A stretch of 64,000 nt of DNA from Glebionis coronaria (GCA_025667525.1 CM046875.1:199616125-199680124), one strand, 5' to 3'; positions 1-11,280 are shown, numbered from the stretch's first letter. Numbers and translations: made by a program. Notes: generated by a model from the letters alone, not told the origin.

Positions 1-759
1 TAACTAAAAGTATAATAAATAGAATTGAGACAATTGCAAGCCTCCATGGTAACATAAATGATACAGTATATGCCCCAAAAAATGTTGCCACGTTCATCAA
101 CAACACTGACATCTGCAATTTTGGTTCCAAATAAAATATGTGTTAGATTTATGGTATGGGTTTGACGACTATCAAGAATCTATCAAGAATAGTTAATAAA
201 ATAAGATGCATTTATATCATCGCATGTGTTGCTTCATTATAGGGAAAATGAGCATGTGCGTGGGTTGTGTAACAGGTCGAAACTCACTCTGATCAGAACA
301 ACACAGTGAGTGTGGTGGCCATCCGGTTATTAGAAAGATATGTTGGTGCTGTGGTTTGCAAGATTTTCACATCGTTGACTTTTGAAGAATTTCTTATGCC
401 TCTATTGGATCTTTTTTTATTTTCATAACAGTTCCACAATCAAACTAATACAAATTTAATAAAATCAATATAACAGATTTCTAATACCTCATTTTCAATA
501 ACCGTAATCCACTTTCCGTGCTCAGCTGTCAATATATAATTCAATAATGTTGTCTGTCATCCAAATAAAAACAAATCATAGATTTTGCTCTTTTAAATCC
601 ACTTAGGGGTGTTAGCTTAAGCTTATTTGTGGGCTTATGAGCTTGTGTAATTTTGTTTTATGTTTCAAAAGTCATAAATTTTTTAGTTTATTTTGAGACT
701 TCACTAAGAGCTACATACCAAGTAATAGATCAGCAGGATCTGTCGCTCTTTATCCACGA

Positions 760-974
760 GTAAAATCAGCAGCACAATAATTTATGTTTCTTGGCACCTC
801 AGGCTGAGCAAGAAGGTAAGCATCCCGAACACCATAAACACCAAACTTTTGAAAAACCAGACCTTGTGAACCTGCACAACAAGTTATTGTTCTCCAAAGA
901 AAGTGTATACTTGGGAAACTACCCGATGTAAAAAGCAGATGAGTAAACGAATACGGTGATGTCTGTGTCACCAA
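760..974 (-). other. exon-like open segment, unknown protein
   Basis: A minus-strand open segment of about 70 codons with a composition that looks coding: it reads FTSGSFPSIHFLWRTI near its start and LAQPEVPRNINYCAADF near its end. An AG that could act as a splice acceptor lies inside it, just before the codons for GSQGLVFQKFGVYG, so the true exon may be only the downstream part. I do not recognise the family. Other minus-strand pieces at 2854-3020 and 4149-4250 could belong to the same gene, which would then be spread over several kb on the minus strand. This is tentative; it could also be a chance ORF. Confidence 0.3.
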
Positions 975-2853
975 TCGTACCGATTAGGTCTACTTCCACC
1001 ATCAAATGATGGCACCTAGAGAAAGAGTTTGTGCCCATCCTCTTGTAGACTAAAAATGAAAACGTAAAGCCATTCTTAGTGAATTCACAACTTTTTACTC
1101 AATAACTTTGTCTAAATTCGACTTCTGTTATGACAACATGATGTCGACTTTCCTTTCTAAAACAATTATCTTTTAAAAAATAAGGAAAAGTGTAAAACAT
1201 ATCAAAGATCATGAATAGTACCTGAATTACCTTCACTCGAGACTTACCGCCAAATAATAAATTCATGCGACTTTTAGTCTCAATGATATAAGATGAATAA
1301 CAAATTTAAATACATAATTTTATACAAAATAAGAGAGAATGCCTTATCTATGGCCCAAATATGCTTCCCGAAGACTCTAAGCAAGAAGGTTAACAAAACT
1401 GTCAATGCCAAAATCAAAAAGGGCAAACGATATTGTAACAGAAAAAAGGGGATAGCAGAAGTTTCAAGATCATTGTATCAGCCAAAGTGTAGCCGCAAAG
1501 TCCAAGAGCAGATGTCTTCAATTTTAGTGTAACAACTAAGTGTGAATGCAAAGTTTAAGATCTAATGTCTGCAGTTTCAGCTAAAAAAATTAGATGGCGC
1601 ATAATCTGCATATATATGGAAGTGTCTTTATTTTCCATCTAATTCACAATGATATTAGGCCCAATAATCCAATTGTTGTTCCTAATGTTTCTTGAAAAAT
1701 TTGACTCATTTCCTGAGATAACAATGGCACTTGTTCTACTTAAATTATTCTAACAATAACCTGATGTTAGTATCGTGTTCTTGAATCTGTATTTCACAAC
1801 TTCCTTACAATTTATGGCTAGGGCCCACTCATGTGTTATACCATTTTTATTGTTTTCAGGGTTGTGTGTCAGGTCCGTATGCAGCTACAAGATAAATCAG
1901 ATAAACTCGCGTGCCTGAAAATAAGGTTAAACAAACAGCTTCTAACAAACTAAAATCGTAGACCTTTATCTGAAAATAATATAATGACTTACCAAATGTT
2001 TACAAATTTTCGTATCTCGTCCGACTATAATATTATGTGGTTGATATATGCAAACATTGAATAGGAAAAATGGGAAGCGAAAATGTTGATCTTGACAAAA
2101 AAAAGAGAATCTAGAGTATGCACTCTAATACAAAAACAAATAGATACTAATTTCTAAAGTCTACTAAAGGTACCCTCACTGGGAGGATTTATGGGTCCAA
2201 AGTTTCCTGAATATGTTGTTTATGTATAAAACCACAAAACTCATTTTACTGTATTTGTGAGATTATCAGACACAATATAGTGTTAAGCTCAAAAATTAGT
2301 AAAAGAAGGTTTTCGGTCAACTTGACCTGTTTCTAGTGGCACCAAAAAACTTCCATGCTGACTTGTTACCCAACCCTGGGACACCAAGCATGCCCATCTC
2401 AGTGTTGATGAAATATAATAAGTAGGGCATGAGTTTTGATGTCTCACGTGTTAAGAATGTTAAAGAACTATCCTTTTTTGTATTGAAAAAAGTGGTTATT
2501 TTGTTTGTTGACGCTGTCGCCTCCCAATAGTCGAAGTGGTGTCGCTGAAACTGCCCTTCTCTACATTATAAACTTCGTGAAATTTCTTGTTCCAGGAACT
2601 TAAAGGAATTAGATGATTATCATTCTTGTGGCCTCTACTTCTCTGCTTATGGTGTTTTACATTTTCTGATATCTCGTGAAAAGTTATTATTTCTCTGTTC
2701 CCCTTTCGACTTGAACTTCATGTCATCAACTATCTGTTACAAGAATGACATAAAAAGTATTAAAGATAAATAGGATTTATACACCAGTACGCAATGGAGG
2801 TTGATAAAAAATGCACTGACCATTTCACCACTTAAGACTATGACATCACATAC

Positions 2854-3020
2854 AGAATGGTTTTGCCAACCACTTTGATGTAACTTGGGATGCTTTATTT
2901 GGTCAGCATGGCGACCAAGGCGTACAGTAGGGATTTTCTCACGAACCTCTCCTGGAACAGGTGGTGCTCCTAAAGCTGCATAGTCGGTTATCACAGAAAC
3001 ATCACGTTCACATCCCACTC
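2854..3020 (-). other. candidate internal exon, unknown protein
   Basis: On the minus strand a CAG acceptor at 3021-3022 precedes an open stretch that reads GCERDVSVITDYAALG, then PPVPGEVREKIPTVRLG, and stops at a strong GTATGT donor just below 2854. The clean splice borders and protein-like composition support a real or formerly real exon. I cannot name the family. The open frame runs on past the donor as low-complexity sequence, as expected of an intron. Neighbouring minus-strand pieces near 4149-4250, 2500-2590 and 2320-2400 are weaker candidates for the same gene. Confidence 0.4.
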
Positions 3021-4148
3021 CTGTTTGTAAGCTACTACTGGGAATACATATAGGTGCACAACTACGGAAACACCATATGCTTCACAAGTTCAGTAGAGTG
3101 ACAAATAGGTTCCTTCATTTTCTATGCATCCCACAAGAAATCAATCCATGTTGTATAAAAAAGGTTCCATAGATGAAGCACACACTCAAGTAACCATGCC
3201 ACAAGAGTAAGGCTCTTATCCTAAAATGTGTCTATGATGTTACTAAAATACTATCTTTATGTAGATTGCTTATCGTTCACCATTCTTATTGTCGCTCTTT
3301 GATTTCTCTTTAGGCATATTGTAGTTTTTGCTGCAATTAATTAAATTACTCTGCGTTTTCAACATCACAACTAAGTCCACTACTAACATTAACATATCCA
3401 CAAACAGCTAGTCTAGAATAAGAACTTCAATTTTTAACAGGTCCCGACAAATGTGTTTAAGAACATTTGTTCTTGGGACTTCTGTATATCAGGCGACACT
3501 ATAACCCCTGGATGAACACATTTGAATGATAATGTTCATTGAACATTTTAGAATACTTTCGGATATCTGGTTTGGATCATCGTCTCCTGATGGTAATAAT
3601 CCAGAAATATCAAACAGAACTAAAGAATAGCTGGTAAAACAGCAATTCCAAGCATCCATCACCATGTCCCACGTACATACGAAAAGATATTAGTGATGGG
3701 TCAACATAATGTCCACAAAGATATTGAATTATAAATCAAGAATCCCTTAAAACGTACATATAAAGAATCATTTTTGTATTTACATTTTATGTCCACACTT
3801 GGTGGAAACAACTCAAAAGAGCTTCATTACTACAACATTTTTATTAAGCCCATATCAGAATAAAAGAACATCATAGATATTGTGTGTTCAATATGAAAAA
3901 AAGCATAATATTATATAGTAGGATCGGTTGATCTTGTAAATAGTATATGTTAAAAATAAGAGATGATAAGTAACCTCGTCTACCTGCACAGGTTATGTAG
4001 CAAAATGATATGGTTATCTCGCAACAGTTGTGTCTGTTCAAGACCAGTAAGTATGGATGCATGTGAGATTCTCCATCCTAGAAAAGAAGTGAAATATACG
4101 ACAAAACAACCTTGAAAGGGTACAATAAAAATTAATTAAGTTCTGCAA

Positions 4149-4250
4149 GGTAAAAGAAAAGATCATAACTGAAGAACCTTGATCACGAACAGAGTGTGTT
4201 GCAAATAGCAGCGGCTTCATAGAAGGAAGGGTGAGTACTGAATTTCTCAC
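4149..4250 (-). other. exon-like fragment, unknown protein
   Basis: A short minus-strand open piece reading VLTLPSMKPLLFATHSVRDQ, followed directly by GGTTCTTC, where a GT donor is possible after the Gln codon. It has coding-like composition and lies upstream, in the minus sense, of the exon at 2854-3020. The family is not recognised, and no promoter or start could be assigned. Confidence 0.25.
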
Positions 4251-5420
4251 GCTCCTCAGTTATCTAACTCTATTTAATCGCCAAAAATCAAAAGAGCAGG
4301 TCAGACTCATGTCCAGTGTTCTATTTGAGGATTTGTGTGGTACTACTTGATCAATGATACTAAAGATGTAAATAAGGTTACAAATTATCATGGAACAAAT
4401 GTATGTGTGAAATTTAGTGATGGGCTGTAAAGAAATAACCTGCATTTATTAAGGAGGTATACGCCGACTTTGATCATGACAACAAACTATGGTGCAATTG
4501 GCTCCTCTTGTGTCTTTGAGAACCTCAAAGATTGTTTTTGCCCCATGTTTAAGTGTTCATTGCAGATAGTGTTTCAATTGGTGACAGGCAGTAGAAAACA
4601 TACCTTGGTCATTAGAATACGATCTGCATACGCAAATTATGTTCAACGTATGAGAACAACCTGATATTTTTCTTGGAATATCTATGCCATTCCATCTATA
4701 TTCTGAAAAAACACATCATATATTTTCTCTGTTATGGGAGCGATAATTCAAATAAATCAGCCCATTCAGTATGCATACTTTTAAAGAGATTATGACAACA
4801 ATCCACATAGTTGTGGGTGGTTTTACTATTCTTAAAAGCAAAGAAACTTAGTATTCATAGTTAGACTTATCTATGTACAACAATCATTCTTTAACTGAAA
4901 AACGTTACTAAGCTTATGGATTGAGATACTCAAAATACCATAAACCAAAAAATAAGCTTAAACAAACACGTAATATTTGTGGTACCATGTGCCAGAGACC
5001 TATTTAAACTATATACTACATATTGCACTAAAGATCACATTTACAAACCATTAAAGATCACATTTACATACCATTAACATTAACAAAAGATCAGTTTATT
5101 AGAGATCTTAAAAAAATTAGGGTTTAGAGAAAATAATATACCTTTGAAACAAAATAAATAAAATTATCAACTGGCAAAAGAACGCTTAAATCTTTGGTTT
5201 ATGAAGACTAAGGTTGGATGCTTGTTGATAGAATTAGGGTTTGCTACGGTTTTGGTGATTTTTAGTATATAGGAATTTAATGTGTTGTTAATGATATACG
5301 TATGTTTTGATAACATAGATATGTATGATAGTTGTGTAAAGTATAATTTAGGAATGAATATGTATTGTGTGTATTTTTAAGAGAAGTTATTATTAAAGTT
5401 TTTGAGAAGAAATCACAAGT

Positions 5421-5492
5421 AATTGGTTAGCACAATTGGTAAAGTTTCTTGGACTATAACAAATAAACCCGGGTTCAATTCTAGTTATTGTC
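5421..5492 (+). repeat. tRNA-like SINE head or tRNA pseudogene
   Basis: An A-box-like TAGCACAATTGG starts at 5428 and a B-box-like GGTTCAATTCT starts at 5472. The 44-nt offset is exactly that of a normal tRNA. The would-be acceptor stem pairs poorly, so it is not a functional tRNA. It is followed by a T-rich then A-rich run near 5491-5511, which fits the head and tail of a tRNA-derived SINE. No clear target-site duplication was found, and the palindromic element begins right after it. Confidence 0.45.
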
Positions 5493-5499
5493 ATTTTTT

Positions 5500-5695
5500 A
5501 AAAAAAATTACTTTCTAAAACGTGATTTTGAAAACTACGTTTCCAAATCGCGAATTTGAAAAAACTGCGATTTCAAATTTCAAAAAACGTGCAAAATGGA
5601 GATATTTTAGGGGATTCTGAAATACTATTGGCTAATAGGTGCCATGTCACATATGACTGGGATTAGAGGTGTGGTATCAAGTCATAGTTATACCT

Positions 5696-5776
<81 letters not shown>

Positions 5777-5950
5777 AATTATGATTTGATACCACACTTT
5801 TTAATCTAATCATATCCCAGTCACATCTTTTAACCAACAAAATTTGTCTAAATCCTAAAAAATCTCACTTTCTCCTAAAAAAATTCATAATTTTTCGAAA
5901 TTTTGGGAAAAATCACGTTTTGCAAACGTAATTTTATGAAAAAAACACGT
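5500..5950. mobile_element. palindromic MITE-like element with TA-repeat loop
   Basis: A long imperfect inverted repeat. The left arm around 5655-5693 (GACTGGGATTAG, then GTGGTATCAAGTCATAG) is mirrored by the right arm at 5773-5822. The similarity extends outward more weakly, with TTTTAGG-type and ACGTGATTTT-type stretches on both sides, so the full fold-back may span about 5500-5950. The arms flank a pure (TA)n tract. Length, AT-richness and lack of ORFs fit a fold-back MITE. The superfamily is unknown, as I could not define the outer ends or a TSD. Confidence 0.5.
5694..5772. repeat. (TA)n microsatellite
   Basis: About 79 bp of almost pure TA dinucleotide repeat with one interruption near its left end. 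It forms the loop region of the surrounding inverted repeat, so it could extrude as a cruciform or have expanded by slippage. Confidence 0.9.
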
Positions 5951-6506
5951 CCCGGTTTTCCGTACGGGCTCTTTTTTTCCAAACCCCTCATATCCTACAA
6001 CAACAATAAAACTCACGCCCCCCTTTTTCTTGAAACCTTTCTCCTTCTTCTCCTCTATCTTAACCCTAAATCTAATCAATTAAACCATTACATCTTCATC
6101 CATTATTATATTTATATTATTTCTTCTTTGACTTTTTTGGCAGATTCAAGATCGGCTCTAGATGATTGAACTATCCTTTTTCCTAAAAAAAACTCAAGGC
6201 TCCTTAAACCCCAACCCCACAAATAATCTCTGTAAGATTTTTTTCCTTAGCAATTTCTTTTTCTGTTTCCTTTTGCCTGAACCGGAACACTTCGTATAAT
6301 ATGCATATATTGTTCATGGTTTCTTATGCATTGGCTATTAACATTCTTTAAATAAAATTGAAAATCAAATTGGGCACGATATGGAAATCTAGAATGCTTA
6401 GCCAAATTGGGTTTTCTCGAATGAATAAATTACCCCGGATTAGGGCTGCCCCTTAGTATTCTTTCATTCTTCTGTTTTATACCCCTCTAAATATGGCCGA
6501 CATAAA

Positions 6507-6511
6507 ATAAT
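6507..6511. repeat. target-site duplication ATAAT (left)
   Basis: ATAAT directly precedes the first TG of the 5' LTR and recurs at 17764-17768 directly after the last CA of the 3' LTR. This defines a complete, unrearranged insertion. Confidence 0.95.
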
Positions 6512-7304
6512 TGTAAAACCCGCATGCTTTTACCATGCATATTACCTTAAGTTCGTACGTACTAGTTAAAAACTTTCCTAATATAGCATGATTACGATTA
6601 CGTATTAGGAGTTTATGTATTACGTACGTGTTAGAACACGATACGTATTTTATTTGCACGATCACGTAATAATTATTTAGTAATAATTAATCACGAACAT
6701 ACGATCACGAGATCATGAGCGTAATTTAAACACGAGTTAGTATTATTACGTATATATATTTAATACGAGCGTAATTAAATATATAAGTGTAGGATATTTA
6801 CGTAACGAGAACATTTAAAACACGAACTTAATTAAACGTAAACGTGTACGAAATTACAAGACACGAAATGAGGTACGGGACCCCCACAAGGGAGTCCCTA
6901 CCCGCGGCCAAACAAGAACAATGGGCCAAGCCCATTGTTAATTTTACTTAAGAGGGGTTAATTAATTTTCACTACTCAAATTAGTTTTACAGAAGATTTT
7001 CAAGAAAACCTAAAATCCCTTCCTCCTTCTTCTTGTGTGCCGCCACCTACAAACCACCATAAGGGGTGATTTTGATCTTGGATCTTGTTGATTTAGTAAT
7101 TGTTCGTGTTTGTTCTTCACCCTTTTGATCCACGAATACGGTAAAACCTTTTTACTTGTTTTCTTTTTAATTAATCTTGTATTAATTAAGAACACGTGTT
7201 GTTTTTCTTAAAAACATATTAATATAACCTAGATCTAACATGTTATGGTCATTAATTAATCAATAGGATCGATCTAAGGGGTGTTTGTTTTGGGCCGCAG
7301 GAAC

Positions 7305-7424
7305 AACCGACCCCAAGGGGGTTCGGTTTGTTCTAACCGACCACCACCAAGACCTTTTTGTGTCTTGGTTGGTGCGTGTGGGTCCCACGGCAGCAAGGGG
7401 GTACCCCGAATTGGTTCGGGGTAC
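7305..7424 (+). other. cluster of strong hairpins in the LTR
   Basis: Four adjacent inverted repeats lie in a GC-rich island of the otherwise AT-rich LTR. They are AACCGACCCC with GGGGTTCGGTT (7305-7327), CACCACCAAGAC with GTCTTGGTTGGTG (7342-7374), GTGGG-T-CCCAC near 7378-7388, and a perfect 10-bp stem GTACCCCGAA / TTCGGGGTAC with loop TTGG (7401-7424). The same cluster is at 15610-15729 in the 3' LTR with few changes. It is probably a structured RNA element of the transcript leader or 3' end; its function is unknown. Confidence 0.65.
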
Positions 7425-8032
7425 GGTGTTTGTTAAGATCCGGTGCATGTTTTTAAGCCTAGGTCCGGATCATGATTATGTTAAATGTTTATGTTATAAG
7501 CTTAGGTTAAGGATTAAATTAATAAGATGAAATTAATTTAATAACATGAACTTAGGTTAACTAATTATTATAAACATGAATTATTTTAACCTAAGTATTT
7601 TTATGATTAAGACTTAAATTAATTAATTATTTTAAAACTATGGATATAATTAATTAATTAAACATGACTTAGGTTATATTATTAGTATTTAATAATACAT
7701 ATTTTAACCTAAGTATTTAATATATTTAATTAAAAACATGTCATACTTTAATTAAATATTATAACCTATAGTTTAATTAAATTACATGAAATAATTATTA
7801 AACTATATAATATATCATATGACTTAGAAAATAATCATGAAAATACGTAGGCTTATTTACTTAGCTTATTTAACCAGCTTATTTCTAATTATGGAAACTT
7901 TCTATTTTTAGAAACTTAATTAAATAAGGCAGCTATTTTATTTATGGAAACCAGCTATTTTTAGAAACTTATTTATTTAAGGCAGCTAATCTATTTATGG
8001 AAACTTATTTAACTAAGGCATCTAATCTATTT

Positions 8033-8226
8033 ATGGAAACTTTCTATTTTTAGAAACTTATCTATTTTAAGCAGTAAATCTATTTTTAGAAACTTTCTAT
8101 TTTTGGAAATTTTCTATTTTTGGAAACTTTCTATTTTTGGAAACTTTCTATTTTTGGAAACTTTCTATTTTTGGTAACTTTCTATTTTTGGAAACTTTCT
8201 ATTTAAGGAAACTTGCTATTTTTGGA
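8033..8226 (+). repeat. LTR minisatellite, about 17-bp units
   Basis: Tandem copies of a unit close to GGAAACTTTCTATTTTT, with degenerate copies extending left to about 7890 that are interspersed with GGCAGCTA. The 3' LTR carries the same array near 16330-16512 with small differences. It is not a CRISPR array, because there are no distinct spacers. Confidence 0.85.
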
Positions 8227-9477
8227 AAGTTACTTAATATTACACAGTAAGTATAATAACACATGAAATATCAGAAATACTTAATCAGAATGAACAGAAT
8301 ATAAGATTTAACACAGTTTAAGGCTTTAAACAGTGTAAATGGTAAGAACACATAAATAAGCTAAGACATGATATAAACCAGCTATGTATGTAGTAAGCAG
8401 ATACTTATTTCATGTACGTATTTATGTAGCACTAGTGTTTCGGAAGTAGGATTCTCGCAGTTCATCGTTCTCGTTCACTGGACATAAGGTACGAATTCCC
8501 GTCCTTTCAGTATGGACATTCTTTCCTTATTAGGATTTCCCCGTATGCAGCCAACTGTTTTCTCGTAGTATAAGTATGAGTTTGATTGCTTACGTTTAAT
8601 ATGATTACCTATAGCCATATACATGCATGACCAGTTTCACCTAGTTATGGAGGTACACATAACCATAACATTAGAGGCACTGGTGTTATGACTTCACCAC
8701 GGCGGAGTGATTGCTCGTGGCGTCCCTTCAGCTTTTGGCCATTTATTTATATTTATCATGTGGGGAGTATGGGTGCATCCTAGTTACACGTTTTTATTCA
8801 GGATTACATGGTGAATGTGGTGTGTGCCTTGCATCCTTCACAAGGAGCTGATCCATCCTACCCATAAAACCAGTATATTAAATTAGAGGCATCCCCTCTA
8901 ATTTTCATGATGAGGTCACCCCTCCAATTATTCATGCACGGTGGATATTCATGACCTATATTGGCTAAATGGTAAAATATGACAAACAGTTTTTATAAGA
9001 TAAACATAAGACTTTCAAACTATAAAACCAGTTTTAATAAGACTTAATCAGGTTACTCGGGACTTAGTTTCTTCCGCCGTTATTATGTTATATGCTTATC
9101 CTATTCATGCTTTATTGTACATCCGTGCACTGAGCGTATTGCTCAGCCGTTTTCCTTTTCTAGGTTCCCAAAACGGCAGGTACTCAGGGACGCTCGTAGA
9201 TAATAAGAGTACGTGCATATGGACTGGAAGCTGTCTAGCCTTCTTTACATTATGCATTTCCTTTCTTTATGATACTTATGCTTTGGACATTGTTTCGTCC
9301 TTATTCCTTACTATACTATGTTTGTGTGTGATGAGCTTTACTTTTGGACTACCGATGTTTGATTCTGTATTTTCCTTTATATGGTCAAGTAATGTTTAGA
9401 CATTTTACCTTGTATGCTTTGATGACACGTCATAATTACTGTGATATTTCTATTTCCAAAATGGGGTGTTACAGTTA

Positions 9478-9490
9478 TGGTATCAGAGCC
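9478..9490 (+). promoter_or_regulatory. primer-binding site, initiator-Met tRNA type
   Basis: TGGTATCAGAGCC starts four bases after the end of the 5' LTR. It is complementary to the 3' end of plant initiator methionine tRNA and would prime minus-strand DNA synthesis. Confidence 0.9.
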
Positions 9491-9934
9491 AAGGCTTCGA
9501 CCTGTAGGCTCTCAAATATGACTTATGATTAGTGGGTAGTCACTACGGTCTTCCTAGAACTGACAGTTGGTTTCATGCATTCATCATTTTTAAGCATACA
9601 TATATATGTCATTGTTACAGGGTTTTTGACTAAGTAATGGTTGGTACAGGACTGGTCCTATTTAGTCGCATGTGTTTTATCGAATTTTTTAGATTTGGGA
9701 CCGACCCATAGGCGTCCCCTCGATATGTCTTTTGTTTTGGGTGAACTGACCGGAGGCGTTCTCTCTCGAGCATCAAAAGTTTTCATAAAACTGCATCATG
9801 CATTCATACAAAAATTTTCTTGCATAAAATGTTTTTTTTTCTCGTGAAATTTTTAGTATAAATTTTTTTTCATGTATATATGTTATATTTTATGTCTTGA
9901 ACTGTTAATCATATGTTTTATGTTATACTGTCAG
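9491..9934 (+). other. leader between PBS and gag
   Basis: Untranslated leader of about 440 bp with no supported ORF. It ends in a T-rich stretch before the gag start codon at 9935. The small open frame at 9641-9847 has no recognisable motif. Confidence 0.6.
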
Positions 9935-10665
9935 ATGGTTCTCACACGCGAGCAGGAGCAGCTCAATGCTGCAATTCAGGCTGCCATGCAAGCCTTGCTT
10001 CCTCAACTGAGGAATGACATCCGGGTTGAAGTTTAAGCTGCCAACAATCAGCAGCAGCACAATCAGCCATCTCCTCCTCCTCCTCCAGTGACATTAGCAG
10101 TATGGCTGGAGAGATTCAACAAGCTCCGCCCTCGAGCTTTTAAAAAGACAGATAGCCCCAGCGATGTTGAAAGCTGGTTGGCTCACATCAAGAAGATCTT
10201 CAACGCTATGGGCTGTGACCCCGCATACAAGGCGAGGTTGGCATGCTATCAGTTCGAAGGCGATGTACTCAACTGGTGGTTAGCTTTGATGCAATCTGAA
10301 GGTGGTGATGAGTGGGTTGCTGGTTTGACTTGGGCTCAGTTCAAGGACAGGGTGATGGAGCAGTTCTTTCCCAAGGCTGAGCAGGACAAGCTCAAGAGAG
10401 AGTACCATGGGATCCGTCAGAGAGCTAGGGAGAATAGCAACGAGTTTATGCATCGCTTTCTTCGCTTGGCTGGTTTCCTTGGTGCGGCAGCAGGTACTCC
10501 AGAAGAGCAGGCACATCACTTCAGATGGGCTCTTCGCACATCGGTCGCAAACAATCTGGTGTGTGCTACGTTCAATACTGTAGCACAAGTGGCCGATGCA
10601 GCACGAAAACTGGAGATGCTGCAGGAGAGGGATGAGTTCGGGGAAGCTGAAAGACCCGACAAGAG

Positions 10666-10747
10666 GTAAAACCTTCATATTCAAGCGGTGATCAATCCGT
10701 ATATCTTTCATATGTCAATTATTCATCTCTTAAAATGTATCTTCCAG
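10666..10747 (+). other. predicted gag intron 1 (82 bp)
   Basis: The donor is AG|GTAAAA and the acceptor CTTCCAG|G. It is AT- and T-rich, unlike the coding sequence around it. The first codon across the donor is a TAA if unspliced. Splicing joins phase-2 AG to G as an Arg codon and continues into QKTGDRSQPATQQQPNQP. Confidence 0.75.
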
Positions 10748-10897
10748 GCAGAAAACTGGGGACCGGTCTCAGCCGGCTACTCAGCAGCAGCCTAATCAGC
10801 CCAAGGGAAATGGTCAGACTAATGACCGATCTGCTACGGATAGGTGTGGCGGTAATGACAATTACCGTAACAACGCCGGGCAATCCAGCAACAGCAG

Positions 10898-10971
10898 GTC
10901 CTAATACCTACGAAATTTCTTATGTTTTATCTTATAACTCATATTCTGACACTCTAGCAAAATTCTACCAG
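10898..10971 (+). other. predicted gag intron 2 (74 bp)
   Basis: The donor is AG|GTCCTAAT and the acceptor TTCTACCAG|G. It is AT-rich with a TTCTGAC branch-like stretch. Splicing again regenerates an Arg codon in phase 2 and continues into NHGNGRDQNQRGSQP. Confidence 0.72.
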
Positions 10972-11036
10972 GAACCATGGAAACGGTAGGGACCAGAACC
11001 AGAGAGGTTCGCAGCCTAGCCGTCCAGCTATCACTG

Positions 11037-11109
11037 GTATTCAATCTTACGATTATCCGCTTTGTCCTTTGTACCCAATTATTATGTCTCATGTAAAATG
11101 TTTTATCAG
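11037..11109 (+). other. predicted gag intron 3 (73 bp)
   Basis: The donor is ACTG|GTATTC and the acceptor TTTTATCAG|GT. It is T-rich. The phase-1 junction gives a Gly codon and leads directly into the segment holding the zinc knuckle and then protease. Confidence 0.72.
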
Positions 11110-11280
11110 GTCCTCAGCCAGCCAGAGCACCTGCTGGAGGATACACTCATCCTCTTTGCTCTACTTTCCACCGTAGGCACCCAGGACCATGTCGCCGTAA
11201 TACTGATGCGTGCTTCAAGTGTGGTCTTCCTGACCATATAATGAAGGATTGCCGTAAGGGCGAGATGGAGGGTACATCGG

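Larger units (their letters stand above)
1..6511. other. AT-rich host region, no intact gene
   Basis: Host DNA left of the Tekay-like insertion. It is AT-rich with many stops in all frames, and only short exon-like pieces stand out, mostly on the minus strand (described separately). I see no complete gene, rRNA or canonical tRNA. Its right edge ends in ATAAT, the target-site copy of the element that follows, and the same host sequence resumes at 17764. Small open stretches on either strand, such as those at 1293-1532 and 4470-4664, show no recognisable motif and I do not call them genes. Confidence 0.6.
6512..9473 (+). repeat. 5' LTR of the Tekay-like element
   Basis: The LTR runs from TGTAAAACCC to GGTGTTACA and is about 2.96 kb, long for the lineage. 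It contains a GC-rich hairpin cluster (7305-7424), AT-rich stretches rich in TTAATTAA, a minisatellite of GGAAACTTTCTATTTTT units (8033-8226) and a tail near 8660-8900 with shorter inverted repeats. Open frames inside it, such as 7285-7530 and 9085-9399, recur in the 3' LTR only because the sequence is duplicated. I do not regard them as genes. Confidence 0.95.
9935..11280 (+). pseudogene. gag (capsid and nucleocapsid), interrupted by three introns and a stop
   Basis: Gag begins at ATG 9935 (MVLTREQEQL) in frame with the long capsid segment. A TAA at 10034-10036 interrupts it. From 10088 the typical Ty3 retrotransposon-gag domain follows (AVWLERFNKLRP, then FEGDVLNWW, then LTWAQFKDRVMEQFFP). 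The frame closes at a TAA inside a GT-AG intron starting at 10666. Removing that intron and those at 10898-10971 and 11037-11109 keeps one frame through a Gln/Asn-rich linker into a CCHC zinc knuckle at 11211-11252 (C-x2-C-x4-H-x4-C). Unspliced RNA would give only capsid; spliced RNA would add nucleocapsid and run into Pol. The dependence on splicing is inferred from sequence. Confidence 0.85.

Noticed and set aside
7285..7530. 81-codon ORF in the Tekay 5' LTR, with a longer copy at 15545-15835
   Set aside because: It lies in the GC-rich hairpin island and recurs only because the LTR is duplicated. No start context, motif or family is recognisable.
8033..8226. Regular repeats that resemble a CRISPR array
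   Set aside because: The units are contiguous, with no unique spacers, and lie in a plant LTR.
9085..9399. 104-codon hydrophobic ORF in the LTR end, repeated at 17374-17682
   Set aside because: The stop position differs between the LTRs, and the Leu/Phe/Cys-rich content reflects T-rich DNA. It is not a membrane protein gene I can support.
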